From Bacteroidales bacterium (GTDB taxonomy: Bacteria; Planctomycetota; Planctomycetia; Gemmatales; Gemmataceae): a stretch of DNA of 54,991 bases. How positions within the stretch are numbered: position 1 is the first letter of the stretch; each line of letters begins with the position of its first letter. Location of the stretch: assembly GCA_026931725.1 (NCBI GenBank), contig JAIXLE010000025.1:1-54991 (forward strand), given 5' to 3'. Below, piece after piece: positions 40,866-48,924 of the stretch. The notes under the pieces are model-generated. The model was not told the DNA's origin. It made no database searches and worked only from the letters and a program-made list of their open reading frames with translations. A program made the position numbers and the translations under genes.

Positions 40866-41870
40866 TCATCCCAAAAAGGTTTCCTCACCCCGTTGGCGGC
40901 GGGCGAGTAACTCTGTGACAGCCTCCAGCGGTGGCTTCCCTTTATACAGCACCTGATACACCGCCGACATGATGGGGACATCGACACCCGTGCGGGTGGC
41001 TCGCCGATGAATACTGCGGGCCGTGTAGACTCCTTCGGCGACCTGTGGGCCAGCGGTGATCGTTTCCAGTGGCTCTCCACGGGCGATGCGTTCTCCCAGC
41101 CGCCGATTGCGGCCGTGCGCGCTGAAACATGTTGTAATCAGATCGCCCACACCGGCCAGGCCGCCGAACGTGGCAGGGTCTGCCCCGTGGGCCACGCCGA
41201 ATCGCCGCATTTCCACAAGTCCGCGGGTGAGCAGGGCGGCCTTGGCGTTGTCACCGAAGCGTAAGCCGTCACAGATTCCCGCCGCGATGCCGATGACGTT
41301 CTTGAGCGCGCCGGCCAGTTCGACCCCCACCACATCGGTATTCGTGTAAATCCGTAGGCGTTCGCTTCCGAGGTGATCTTGCACCCAGCCCGCCACGCTC
41401 GGATTGGTTGCCGCCGCGACCACGGATGTCGGCAAGCCGCGTGCCACTTCTTCCGCATGGCTCGGGCCGCTGACCACCACGACATCGGTGCTGCCGAATA
41501 ACTCGGTCAGCATCTCGCTCGGTCGGCGAAAGGTGTCGAATTCAATTCCCTTTGTTAGGCTGATGATCGGAATGTCTGGCCGAGCGTGGGAACAAAATCG
41601 CTCCATCGTTTCGCGCAGATAAGCGGTCGGTACGGCGATGATCCAGCAATCGGCATCGGCGGTGGCGGTGGTGGTGTCTGGGGTGAGCGTGATGGAAGTG
41701 GGAATGGGGATGCCGGGTAACTGTCGGGGGTTCTCCCGCTGGTCCTGGAGGAGTTGGTAAGTGGCGGCACGGGCCGACCAGAGGCGGACCCGATGTTCGG
41801 GCTTCTGGGCTAAGGCGATGGCAACGGCGGTTCCCCAACCACCGGAACCGAGTACGGCAAACGTCGTCAT
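40866..41870 (-). CDS. gpsA: NAD(P)-dependent glycerol-3-phosphate dehydrogenase
   Basis: This 334-residue enzyme has the N-terminal NAD(P) motif FAVLGSGGWGTAVAIALA and then VVVVSGPSHAEEVARGLPTS. GVELAGALKNVIGIAAGICD holds the catalytic Lys (ALKN), and GLAGVGDLITTCFS..NR completes the family set. It reduces dihydroxyacetone phosphate to sn-glycerol-3-phosphate, the start of phospholipid synthesis. The open frame begins at 41990, but the Rossmann motif requires the start at 41870. It converges with sugE with a 5-nt gap. Confidence 0.96.
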   Translation of the reverse strand: MTTFAVLGSGGWGTAVAIALAQKPEHRVRLWSARAATYQLLQDQRENPRQLPGIPIPTSITLTPDTTTATADADCWIIAVPTAYLRETMERFCSHARPDIPIISLTKGIEFDTFRRPSEMLTELFGSTDVVVVSGPSHAEEVARGLPTSVVAAATNPSVAGWVQDHLGSERLRIYTNTDVVGVELAGALKNVIGIAAGICDGLRFGDNAKAALLTRGLVEMRRFGVAHGADPATFGGLAGVGDLITTCFSAHGRNRRLGERIARGEPLETITAGPQVAEGVYTARSIHRRATRTGVDVPIMSAVYQVLYKGKPPLEAVTELLARRQRGEETFLG

Positions 41871-42129
41871 TCCTGGCTCTCTGCATCTGTCCTGTCTGTT
41901 TCGGCAAAATTTACCCAAGCCTGCCGAACTCCGGTTCCCCACCATCTTAATCGTGGACGTGCGGAACGGCGGAACTCGCTTGGGTTTCACTCCAGTTCCC
42001 CCCGCGGACTTGTCGAAAGTGAAGGTGAGGTTCTGTGCCGGGGAGCCGGGCGGAGCCTCAGCGGGTCGCGGTCCCGGATAGGAGAGGACCGCCCCCGATC
42101 CATTCGAGCGTCTTCAGGGAGGTACAGCA

Positions 42130-42351
42130 ATGGCCGCACATCTCAGAGTGTATCAGATGCCCGAAGAAGAATGCGACTTCGGCCCCGATCCGTCCATCCG
42201 TGTCCGGTTAGGCGACTTGTTGCCGCTGGTGGCGATGGCGCAACGGCTCAACTTCATCTGGTTGAAAGATTTTCTCGATGATGAAGTGGTCATCACGGAA
42301 GACCTGCACGAAGTTTTGCAGAACTTCCGGGGCTGTCGACCGTCCGCATGA
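42130..42351 (+). CDS. Small 73-residue hypothetical protein
   Basis: The gene has a strong AGGGAGG site before its ATG. The product, MAAHLRVYQMPEEECDFGPD onwards, has RVRLGDLLPLVAMAQRLNFI, then LKDFLDDEVVITEDLHEVLQ. It is acidic, with two predicted helices and no membrane segment. I recognise no named family, although small proteins with a 'VRLGDLLPLV..A' core are familiar from planctomycetes. It is divergent from gpsA and converges with the hypothetical at 42365-43252. Coding is well supported by the ribosome site; the function is unknown. Confidence 0.8.
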   Translation: MAAHLRVYQMPEEECDFGPDPSIRVRLGDLLPLVAMAQRLNFIWLKDFLDDEVVITEDLHEVLQNFRGCRPSA

Positions 42352-42364
42352 TCGTTGCGGGGGG

Positions 42365-43252
42365 TTACTGGTCCTCGTCGTCTTTCCTGTCGCGGAACAT
42401 GTCGGGTTTGCCGAATTGAGTCGGGTCGAAGGTGCCGCGTTGCTCCGATTCCAGGATGCGTAACCGCGCTTCCAGGTCGCGGACCTTCGTTTGGAGCATT
42501 TCGATTTTTGTCGATACGTCATCCCGCTGCACCAACCGTGGCACTTCTGGGTAGTTCAGCTGCCGTTGCAGTGCCGCGAACAGAAAGAGCGGATCGCGGC
42601 GGATGCTGGCCCGTGCAATCCGGCCTTCTTTCTCGCCGAACAGGGGCGGGAGACTCGGCTGGTACGCGGGATCGTCACGCCGTTCGTCCGCGACGTAGGT
42701 GTCGGAGCGGAGATAGACCAACTCGGCCAAATCCACCACGCCGATCTGTCGGCGGACAATCTCGGCGTTTTCGACCCAGGCGGGGCCATAGAACGGATCG
42801 CCGCCGATGGCTCGCAAACCCGCATCATAACCGAGCCGGTTCCGGGTGATCGCTTCCAACTGATAGACGAACAGCCCGGCTTGGGTCGGCTCACCGGCTT
42901 TGTACGCGGCTTCCCGTTCGAGGATCAGGAACGCCACTGGAATCGTGAACCGTTTCCCTTCTGCTTCCGCTTGGCGGATCACAAATGTCTGAAAGGGGGT
43001 GAAGTAGTGTGGCAGTCGTGCGAAGCCGTCGCCGAGTAGGCCGGAGTGCTTCAATTCCGTGCTGAGATACTGAATCGCAAACGGCAATTTCGTCGTGACC
43101 AACACTTCGTCGTGAACTCGTGCCAGTACGTCCTGGGCCGAAATGTTTTGAGCGATCCGTTCTCGAAAGATCCGAAAGAAATACGTCTGTTCGATGCATT
43201 CATCCCGTTCGGGAATCTGCCCAGGGGCGGTGCGTGCGGGGGCGTTGCTCAT
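42365..43252 (-). CDS. Hypothetical protein, about 295 residues
   Basis: This protein has FRIFRERIAQNISAQDVLAR, LPHYFTPFQTFVIRQAEAEG, FLILEREAAYKAGEPTQAGL and a C-terminal coiled coil (STKIEMLQTKVRDLEARLRI). There is no signal peptide or membrane segment. I do not recognise the family; the middle is compact and mixed alpha/beta, and the coiled coil suggests oligomerisation. The ATG at 43252 (MSNAPARTAPGQ) is preferred over an upstream in-frame start at 43300. It is divergent from the YTV-repeat gene. No function is inferred. Confidence 0.82.
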   Translation of the reverse strand: MSNAPARTAPGQIPERDECIEQTYFFRIFRERIAQNISAQDVLARVHDEVLVTTKLPFAIQYLSTELKHSGLLGDGFARLPHYFTPFQTFVIRQAEAEGKRFTIPVAFLILEREAAYKAGEPTQAGLFVYQLEAITRNRLGYDAGLRAIGGDPFYGPAWVENAEIVRRQIGVVDLAELVYLRSDTYVADERRDDPAYQPSLPPLFGEKEGRIARASIRRDPLFLFAALQRQLNYPEVPRLVQRDDVSTKIEMLQTKVRDLEARLRILESEQRGTFDPTQFGKPDMFRDRKDDEDQ

Positions 43253-43467
43253 GAAATTGTGTTCTCGTTCCGGTGATGCGGGTCGTGTCGACAGCGTCAA
43301 CCGCGACGGTTTGGTAGTTCTCAGAGCCTACATTTACTGGGCGAAATTCTGGTTTCACCTGCCCGACTCGTGGAAAGTCAGGCATCTTCACAGTGTGGCA
43401 CCATCTTCAGGGATGGGGAGTTGTGCCGTTATACACCAGGAATCGCACCCGTGACGAGGGGTGAGGG

Positions 43468-45436
43468 ATGAACCGGATTCGTTTCTTAGCGGCCTCACTC
43501 ATGGCGTTAGCCGCTGCCGCCTTGGTGCCACCCGCGGCCGAGGCGGCGCATTGTGGCTTTTGCCGTTACCCCCGGCCGTGCGTGGTCCCAGAGCAATGCT
43601 GCCCACCCGTTCCCACGACGCGGATTGAGTACCGACCCGTTTATGAACAGCAAACGGAAGTCTGCTACCGACCCGTGCAGCGGACCAGTTACAAGGCGGA
43701 AACCTACACGACTTACCGCCCGGTGTACGAAAACCACGTCGAAGCGATTCCGTACACGGTGAATCGCACGATCGTCGAGCCACAAGAAGCGGTGCAGAAG
43801 TACATCGTTAATAAGCCGGTGTACGAAACGCATTTGCAGGAACGCCGCTACACCGTGCAACGGCCCGTCACGCGGGAATACACGGTGGCGATTCCGTACA
43901 GTACTTGTCGGCCCGTGTATGAACAGCATGTTCGTCAGGAAACGCGAACCTGTTACAAGCCGATGGTGCAATGCTATCAGGTGGCGATTCCCTATAGCAC
44001 TTATCATCGGGAATACCAGCAACACGTTCGAGAATGTAGCTATACGGTGCAGCGGCCGATGGTGCAGGAATACCAAGTGTGTATCCCGTACACGACTTGT
44101 CGACCCGTGTATGAGCAACACTGCTATACTCAGCAGTATTGCACCTATCGCCAGGTCACGGAGCCGTATCAGGTGCCGTATACCTACTGCACTTATCATC
44201 CCGTGTACGAACAACATGTGCGGGAACAGCAGTACACCACCTACAAGACGATGGTGCAGAACTATCAGGTGCCCGAGTGCTACGACCTACCGCACGGTGC
44301 AGGATCAACACACCTGCATGGTGCCGGTGACACGCTATGGACAAGTTACGGAGTGCCGCACGGAACAACGGGTCCACTACGTCTGCGAGCCCGTGACGAC
44401 GCAAAAATGCGTGCCGGTCTGCACGGGGCACTATGAAACGGTGTCCGAGTATATCCCCGGCCCGGTAACGACCCAGTGCGTGCGTCTGCCCGGCACTTGC
44501 ACCTTCGATCCCTGTACCTGTACCACGAAGTATTGCCCTGGCCCCGTGGTGCAACAGTGCGTCCAGTGCCCCGGCAAGACGATCTGCAAGCGGGTCTGGG
44601 TGCCGCGTACCGAGTACAAGACCGTTTGCGAAACCCATTATGTGCGCAAGCCCGTTTGTACGACCGTGCAAATTCCCTGCACCAAGACGGTGGCGTACAC
44701 GGAGATGGTGCCGCAATGCTACACCACTTGTCGGGTCGTCCCTGAGCAGCATACGCGGATGATCTGCAAGCAACGCTGTTACACGGTTCCTGAAGTCAAG
44801 GTGTGCCAGATTCCCTACACCACTTGTCGAATGGTGAAACAGGAACACACGGGCTATCACACGAAATATCGCTGCTACACCGTGCCGCAATATCATACAC
44901 GGACGATTCCGTACACCACTTGCCGGATGGTCACGGAAAATCATGTGCGTTACGAAACCCGGAAACGCTGCTACACGGTGCCGGAAGTCAAAACCGTACA
45001 GATTCCGTACACGACTTGCCGGATCGTGAAGCAGGATCATGTGCGTTACGAAACCCGGAAACACTGCTACACGGTGCCGGAATGTTATGTCGTCAATATC
45101 CCGTACACGACTTGCCGAATCGTGAAGGAAGATCATGTCCGCCATGAAGTGCGCCGACACTGTGAAATGGTGCCGGAGGAACGGGTTTGCCATGTTCCGG
45201 TGACAACCTGCAAGATTGTCCCGGAGGAACATTGCCGTGTCATCCGTTACTGCACGACACGCTGTGTTCCTGAGCAGAAAGTGCGTTACGAATGTCGGAC
45301 CACTTGCCGGATGGAACCCGTGCAGTGCTGCCGTACAGTCCCGGTGACGACCTGCGAGATGGAACCGTACACCGTCACCCGCTGCGTGCAACGCTGTGTG
45401 CCGGTCTGCGTGCCGGTCTGCGATCCGTGCCAGTAA
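43468..45436 (+). pseudogene. YTV-type Tyr/Cys-rich repeat protein with a frameshift
   Basis: A signal peptide (MNRIRFLAASLMALAAAALV) leads a chain of about 655 residues in two frames. Most of it is a 32-residue repeat: (C/Y)R.V.E.H followed by CYTVPE and IPYTTC in the second half, and by MVQ.YQV.IPY in the first half. Cys and Tyr are extremely common. Such proteins are known in planctomycetes as YTV-motif, Cys-rich cell-wall proteins, probably cross-linked by disulfides outside the cell. The first frame leaves the repeat pattern after VPECY (44281-44283) and stops at 44436; the other frame continues with TTYRTVQDQHTCMVP. Restoring one AC dinucleotide at 44283 heals it. GAGGGG precedes the ATG. 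Confidence 0.88.
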
Positions 45437-45452
45437 GGCTCTGTTGTCTCCG

Positions 45453-45497
45453 GCCAGGTGATCGGGAGGGAGTTCCTTCCCGATCACCTGGCTTTGT
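45453..45497 (+). terminator. Terminator after the YTV-repeat gene
   Basis: GCCAGGTGATCGGGA (45453-45467) pairs perfectly over 15 bp with 45478-45492; TTTGTT follows. It lies 17 nt after the stop codon. Confidence 0.85.
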
Positions 45498-45697
45498 TGA
45501 TCGGGCATTGTCGAATTAACGGCGTGGGGGTTCTGGCCGCCATCACCCGCAACAACCCCTGCAGAACAACGCCCGGCGATCCTCTGTTCTCGGTTCGTTC
45601 GGACGAATGCGGAGAACTGGCCTCCCCCGTCGATCAAAACTCCCCTACAGTAATCTCTACGGTTTCCCGATCACGCCGTCGCTGCTCTTGCTAACGA

Positions 45698-45725
45698 TTG
45701 ACGGTTGTATGCTAACCGCTATTAG
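45698..45725 (+). promoter_or_regulatory. Possible sigma-70-like promoter for the DAHP synthase
   Basis: TTGACG (45698-45703) and TATTAG (45720-45725) stand 16 nt apart, ahead of the ATG at 45739. This implies a very short leader. Apart from this and the terminator, the 302-nt gap 45437-45738 shows nothing recognisable. Confidence 0.45.
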
Positions 45726-45738
45726 TTGAAAGCGCACC

Positions 45739-46773
45739 ATGATTCTCGTCATCCGTCCCGATGCCTCTCTGGCTCAGATTGAACATATCGTCGAGCGAGT
45801 TAAGGAACTCGGTTATACCCCCCATGTGAGCCGAGGGGAAAGCCGCACCATCATCGGTGTCATCGGCGATGAAACGAAGACTTCACCCGAAAGCCTGCTG
45901 GCCATCCCCGGAGTGGAACAGGCTCTGCCGATCATGAAGCCGTTCAAACTCGCCAGCCGGGAATTCTCGAAAGGTGATTCGGTCGTTCATGTTGGCAAAG
46001 TCCGCATCGGCGGCGGTAACCTGGCGATGATCGCGGGGCCGTGTGCCGTCGAAACCTACGAGGTGATGGATACCGTTGCCAAGTATGTGAAAGCCGGGGG
46101 CGCGAACATCCTCCGCGGCGGCGCGTTCAAGCCACGCACCAGCCCCTACGCCTTTCAAGGGATGGGCGAAGATGGCCTCAAAATCCTCCGCGATGTCGGC
46201 GACAAGTACGATATGCCCATCGTCACCGAAGTCATGGACCCCCGCCAAGTGGATCTTGTTTGCCGATACACGGACATGATTCAACTCGGTGCCCGGAACA
46301 TGCAGAACTTCGATCTCCTGAAGGAATGCGGCCGGACGAACAAGCCCGTGCTGCTCAAACGCGGGATGAGCGCCACCGTAAAAGATCTGCTCATGTCCGC
46401 TGAGTACATCCTCGCCGAAGGGAACAAGGATGTCGTCCTCTGTGAACGCGGCGTGCGGAGCTTTGAAGACAGCACCCGGAACATGCTCGACATGGCCGCC
46501 GTGCCGAACGTGAAGGGCCAATGCCATCTCCCGATCATCGTGGACCCCAGCCACGCCACCGGACGGCCCGACCTGATCCCGGCGATGTCCCGTGCCGCCG
46601 TGGCCGCGGGAGCCGATGGCGTGCATATCGAAGTCCACAATTGCCCGGAAAAAGCCCTCTCCGATGGCCCGCAAGCGCTGCTCCCGCACCAATTCCTCGA
46701 CCTGATGGGCGACCTCCGCCGACTCGCCGAGGCACTTAATCGGCGTTTTTCCCGGAATGACGAAGAAGAATAA
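45739..46773 (+). CDS. aroF: 3-deoxy-7-phosphoheptulonate (DAHP) synthase, type I beta
   Basis: The 344-residue enzyme begins with a ferredoxin-like regulatory domain ([20 protein letters not shown], to about residue 75). The barrel follows with [37 protein letters not shown] and [13 protein letters not shown], all active-site or metal-binding blocks. It condenses phosphoenolpyruvate and erythrose-4-phosphate in the first step of the shikimate pathway. The N-terminal domain is the Thermotoga-type site for feedback by Tyr/Phe. It is monocistronic as far as can be seen and ends at a convergent terminator. Confidence 0.96.
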   Translation: MILVIRPDASLAQIEHIVERVKELGYTPHVSRGESRTIIGVIGDETKTSPESLLAIPGVEQALPIMKPFKLASREFSKGDSVVHVGKVRIGGGNLAMIAGPCAVETYEVMDTVAKYVKAGGANILRGGAFKPRTSPYAFQGMGEDGLKILRDVGDKYDMPIVTEVMDPRQVDLVCRYTDMIQLGARNMQNFDLLKECGRTNKPVLLKRGMSATVKDLLMSAEYILAEGNKDVVLCERGVRSFEDSTRNMLDMAAVPNVKGQCHLPIIVDPSHATGRPDLIPAMSRAAVAAGADGVHIEVHNCPEKALSDGPQALLPHQFLDLMGDLRRLAEALNRRFSRNDEEE

Positions 46774-46805
46774 TCGCCGCGCTCAGCAGATTGCGATCGT
46801 TCTCA

Positions 46806-46845
46806 ACCCAGGGCGGCACTCACCACGCTGCGTTCCGCCCTGGGT
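46806..46845. terminator. Bidirectional terminator between convergent genes
   Basis: ACCCAGGGCGG (46806-46816) pairs perfectly with CCGCCCTGGGT (46835-46845) over 11 bp. It lies between the DAHP synthase and the convergent phosphatase-like gene. Confidence 0.7.
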
Positions 46846-46855
46846 GAAGTCCTGT

Positions 46856-47968
46856 TTATTTTGAACCAAACACCGGCAGCGGGTCGGCGGCTTTGGGGCT
46901 GGCTTTCTGGAAATCTTCACCCAGAAGCGCGGCAATCGTGGCGGCGACCTGACTCTGGGTCACCTGGACATTTTCGCGCTCGCCCAGGGCGGGGGTGTCC
47001 GGCCCGATCACCGCCATCCAGATGAACTCCGCCCCGGCGACGTTCTTGCCATGATCGGTCCAATCCGCGCGCGTGCTGCCCCGACCGTGATCCGTGGTGA
47101 TGAGCAAAGCGGTTTTGTCTCGATATTGAGGCTCTTTTTGTAGCCCATCCCAGAGCCGCGCGAGATACTGATCCGCGTTGCGGGCCGCGTCAAGGTACAG
47201 ATCGTAGCGTCGACCGTGCCCCCATTCATCCGTTTCCCCCAGACCCAGATACAGCACGCGGGGTTTGCGTCGTTGGAGGACGGTTTTGGCCACGTCGGTC
47301 GCCACCACATCAAAGCTGTTGCCCGGCCAGTAATGGGGCAGCATAGCCATCGTGGCGTTCGCGGCGTGTTCCTCAGCCGTCAACTGGTCGGCTTGAATCG
47401 GTTCCCACCCGGAGTGGACCCGCAACCCGTTCTGTTGAGAACGCAGGATGTACGGGAACACGTCCCAGGTGCAGACCGCTTCCACGCGATTCTGAAAGCC
47501 CGGCCGGTTGTGCAGAAACTCGAACACCGAGAGATTCGGATTGTTCTTCTTGCCGTTAGAATCAATACGCGGATCCACCAGACCGCAAAAGAGTTCGCTA
47601 TACCCTGGGTAGGAGAATTTTAACGGATTGGTGATTTTCGCGGCGGCGTTCTTCGCGGGGTTGCCAAAAATCTGCCCCTTCTTGGCGATCGTGGTCCAGA
47701 GAAACGGCATCAGCGTCTCGCGGCGTTCCTGAACCGTCTTCCGCAGATACCGTGCCTTCAGCCCGGCAACATCGCGGACCCCGCCTTGCCGAGAGTCCAT
47801 GAACGATTCATCCGCACCGCCGAAAAGTTCCTGCCAGCGGAACCCGTCGAGCGTCACGACGATGACGTTTTCGGTTTTGCGGGCCGGGTCGGCAGCCGAT
47901 GCCGTGGTGCCCAGGAGCGTGCCGACCACGACTCCACAGAGAAAAGTCAGTAGGCGTGTTCGCGTCAT
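46856..47968 (-). CDS. Secreted alkaline-phosphatase-superfamily protein
   Basis: The 370-residue protein starts MTRTRLLTFLCGVVVGTLLG, with a signal peptide ending near ASA-A. The core has VIVVTLDGFRWQELFGGADE (metal Asp), then YPGYSELFCG, YLGLGETDEWGHGRRYD, LLITTDHGRG and DHGKNVAGAEF. The metal-binding Asp/His set of the superfamily is recognisable, and GETDEWGH and TDHGRG are typical of phosphodiesterase- or phosphonoacetate-like members. The usual Thr/Ser nucleophile position is less clear; YPGYSE may supply it. It is expected in the periplasm. The start at 47968 is set by the signal peptide; the open frame reaches 48022. The substrate is unknown. Confidence 0.87.
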   Translation of the reverse strand: MTRTRLLTFLCGVVVGTLLGTTASAADPARKTENVIVVTLDGFRWQELFGGADESFMDSRQGGVRDVAGLKARYLRKTVQERRETLMPFLWTTIAKKGQIFGNPAKNAAAKITNPLKFSYPGYSELFCGLVDPRIDSNGKKNNPNLSVFEFLHNRPGFQNRVEAVCTWDVFPYILRSQQNGLRVHSGWEPIQADQLTAEEHAANATMAMLPHYWPGNSFDVVATDVAKTVLQRRKPRVLYLGLGETDEWGHGRRYDLYLDAARNADQYLARLWDGLQKEPQYRDKTALLITTDHGRGSTRADWTDHGKNVAGAEFIWMAVIGPDTPALGERENVQVTQSQVAATIAALLGEDFQKASPKAADPLPVFGSK

Positions 47969-48043
47969 TGTTCTCAAAGGAAAAAGGGTGAAGGGAGGGA
48001 AGGAGGTCGATCGGTTGGCCACCCCGTGCGGCAGCGGTCGGGC

Positions 48044-48457
48044 TTAGGCAACGGGTGGTGTGCTGGCAGCGGCTCGGGCTTTGCGGGCTTGAATGAACGA
48101 GTTCACCGCGAGAGCCAGGAAGAACGCCGACACCAGACACATCGTCAACCCGACTTTCACGGCCACTTCGGGGAAGTGAAAGTTCCGCAGAATGACCGGA
48201 ACCAACCCGCCGACGCTGCCCAAGAGACTGACAGCCGCGGCCATGTGCATCATATGTTTGCGCATTCCGTCTTTCAGAATCGACACCAACCCCGCCAGAA
48301 ACAGCAGCCCGCCGAGGACTACAGGGGTCAACGAAGTCGGCGACATCGGTTTCGGCGGCCCGCCATCCTTGCCGACTCCCAGCGCCTCCGGGGCCAGATA
48401 CGCCACCAGTCCCAGAGCCGATAAAACAATCCCGCACATGACAGAAAGTGTTGGCAT
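48044..48457 (-). CDS. Small membrane protein with four helices
   Basis: The 137-residue protein begins MPTLSVMCGIVLSALGLVAY, with further helices at LTPVVLGGLLFLAGLVSIL, HMAAAVSLLGSVGGLVPVIL and KVGLTMCLVSAFFLALAVNS. The C terminus is basic and Ala-rich. GAGGA stands five to six bases before the ATG at 48457, which decides the start over 48484. It is probably an inner-membrane protein; I recognise no named family. It lies upstream of the phosphatase-like gene on the same strand and could be co-transcribed. Confidence 0.8.
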   Translation of the reverse strand: MPTLSVMCGIVLSALGLVAYLAPEALGVGKDGGPPKPMSPTSLTPVVLGGLLFLAGLVSILKDGMRKHMMHMAAAVSLLGSVGGLVPVILRNFHFPEVAVKVGLTMCLVSAFFLALAVNSFIQARKARAAASTPPVA

Positions 48458-48499
48458 GGTATTCCTCAGTGTGAATCGACTCATGGATGAGCCCGCGTG

Positions 48500-48757
48500 C
48501 TAATGGGCTGTCAGCGCGGCCAGTATCTGTTCTACCAGTTCTTCCGGCCCGGCCAGATCCATCTCCCACGCATCGACGAAAACGGAAACTTCCCCCTGGA
48601 GGAACCGCCAACGATGCAGTCCCGAGCCGAGGATGTCGGAAAAATCCCGGTCGCAGGCATCCGCATCGGCCCGGACTCCTCCGAGTCGGTGAATGGCCAA
48701 GAGCAGAGCCTCGGCTAACTCCTGGTCCGAACAATCACCGAGGATGACCCGTTTCAT
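48500..48757 (-). CDS. Small 85-residue hypothetical protein
   Basis: The protein has KRVILGDCSDQELAEALLLA, GGVRADADACDRDFSDILGS, then FLQGEVSVFVDAWEMDLAGP and EELVEQILAAL. It is acidic, soluble and mixed alpha/beta. No family comes to mind. A start at 48775 (six residues longer) is possible; the ATG at 48757 was taken because it begins the compact fold. It lies 42 nt upstream of the membrane-protein gene on the same strand. Coding is supported by its place in the gap and codon use. Confidence 0.6.
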   Translation of the reverse strand: MKRVILGDCSDQELAEALLLAIHRLGGVRADADACDRDFSDILGSGLHRWRFLQGEVSVFVDAWEMDLAGPEELVEQILAALTAH

Positions 48758-48924
48758 AGTGGAACCACGCTCCATAAAGGGTTATTGTGGTCGGCATCGA
48801 GCATGTGGGTTATACTCATCACAAACTCACTGTTTGCGAGTGGCGGCCTGTCCTGGGGATAGGTTCGGGGAAATACCCCCTTCACAAAAGACCAATCCTT
48901 GTCGATAATGAAAGTAATCCCGCC

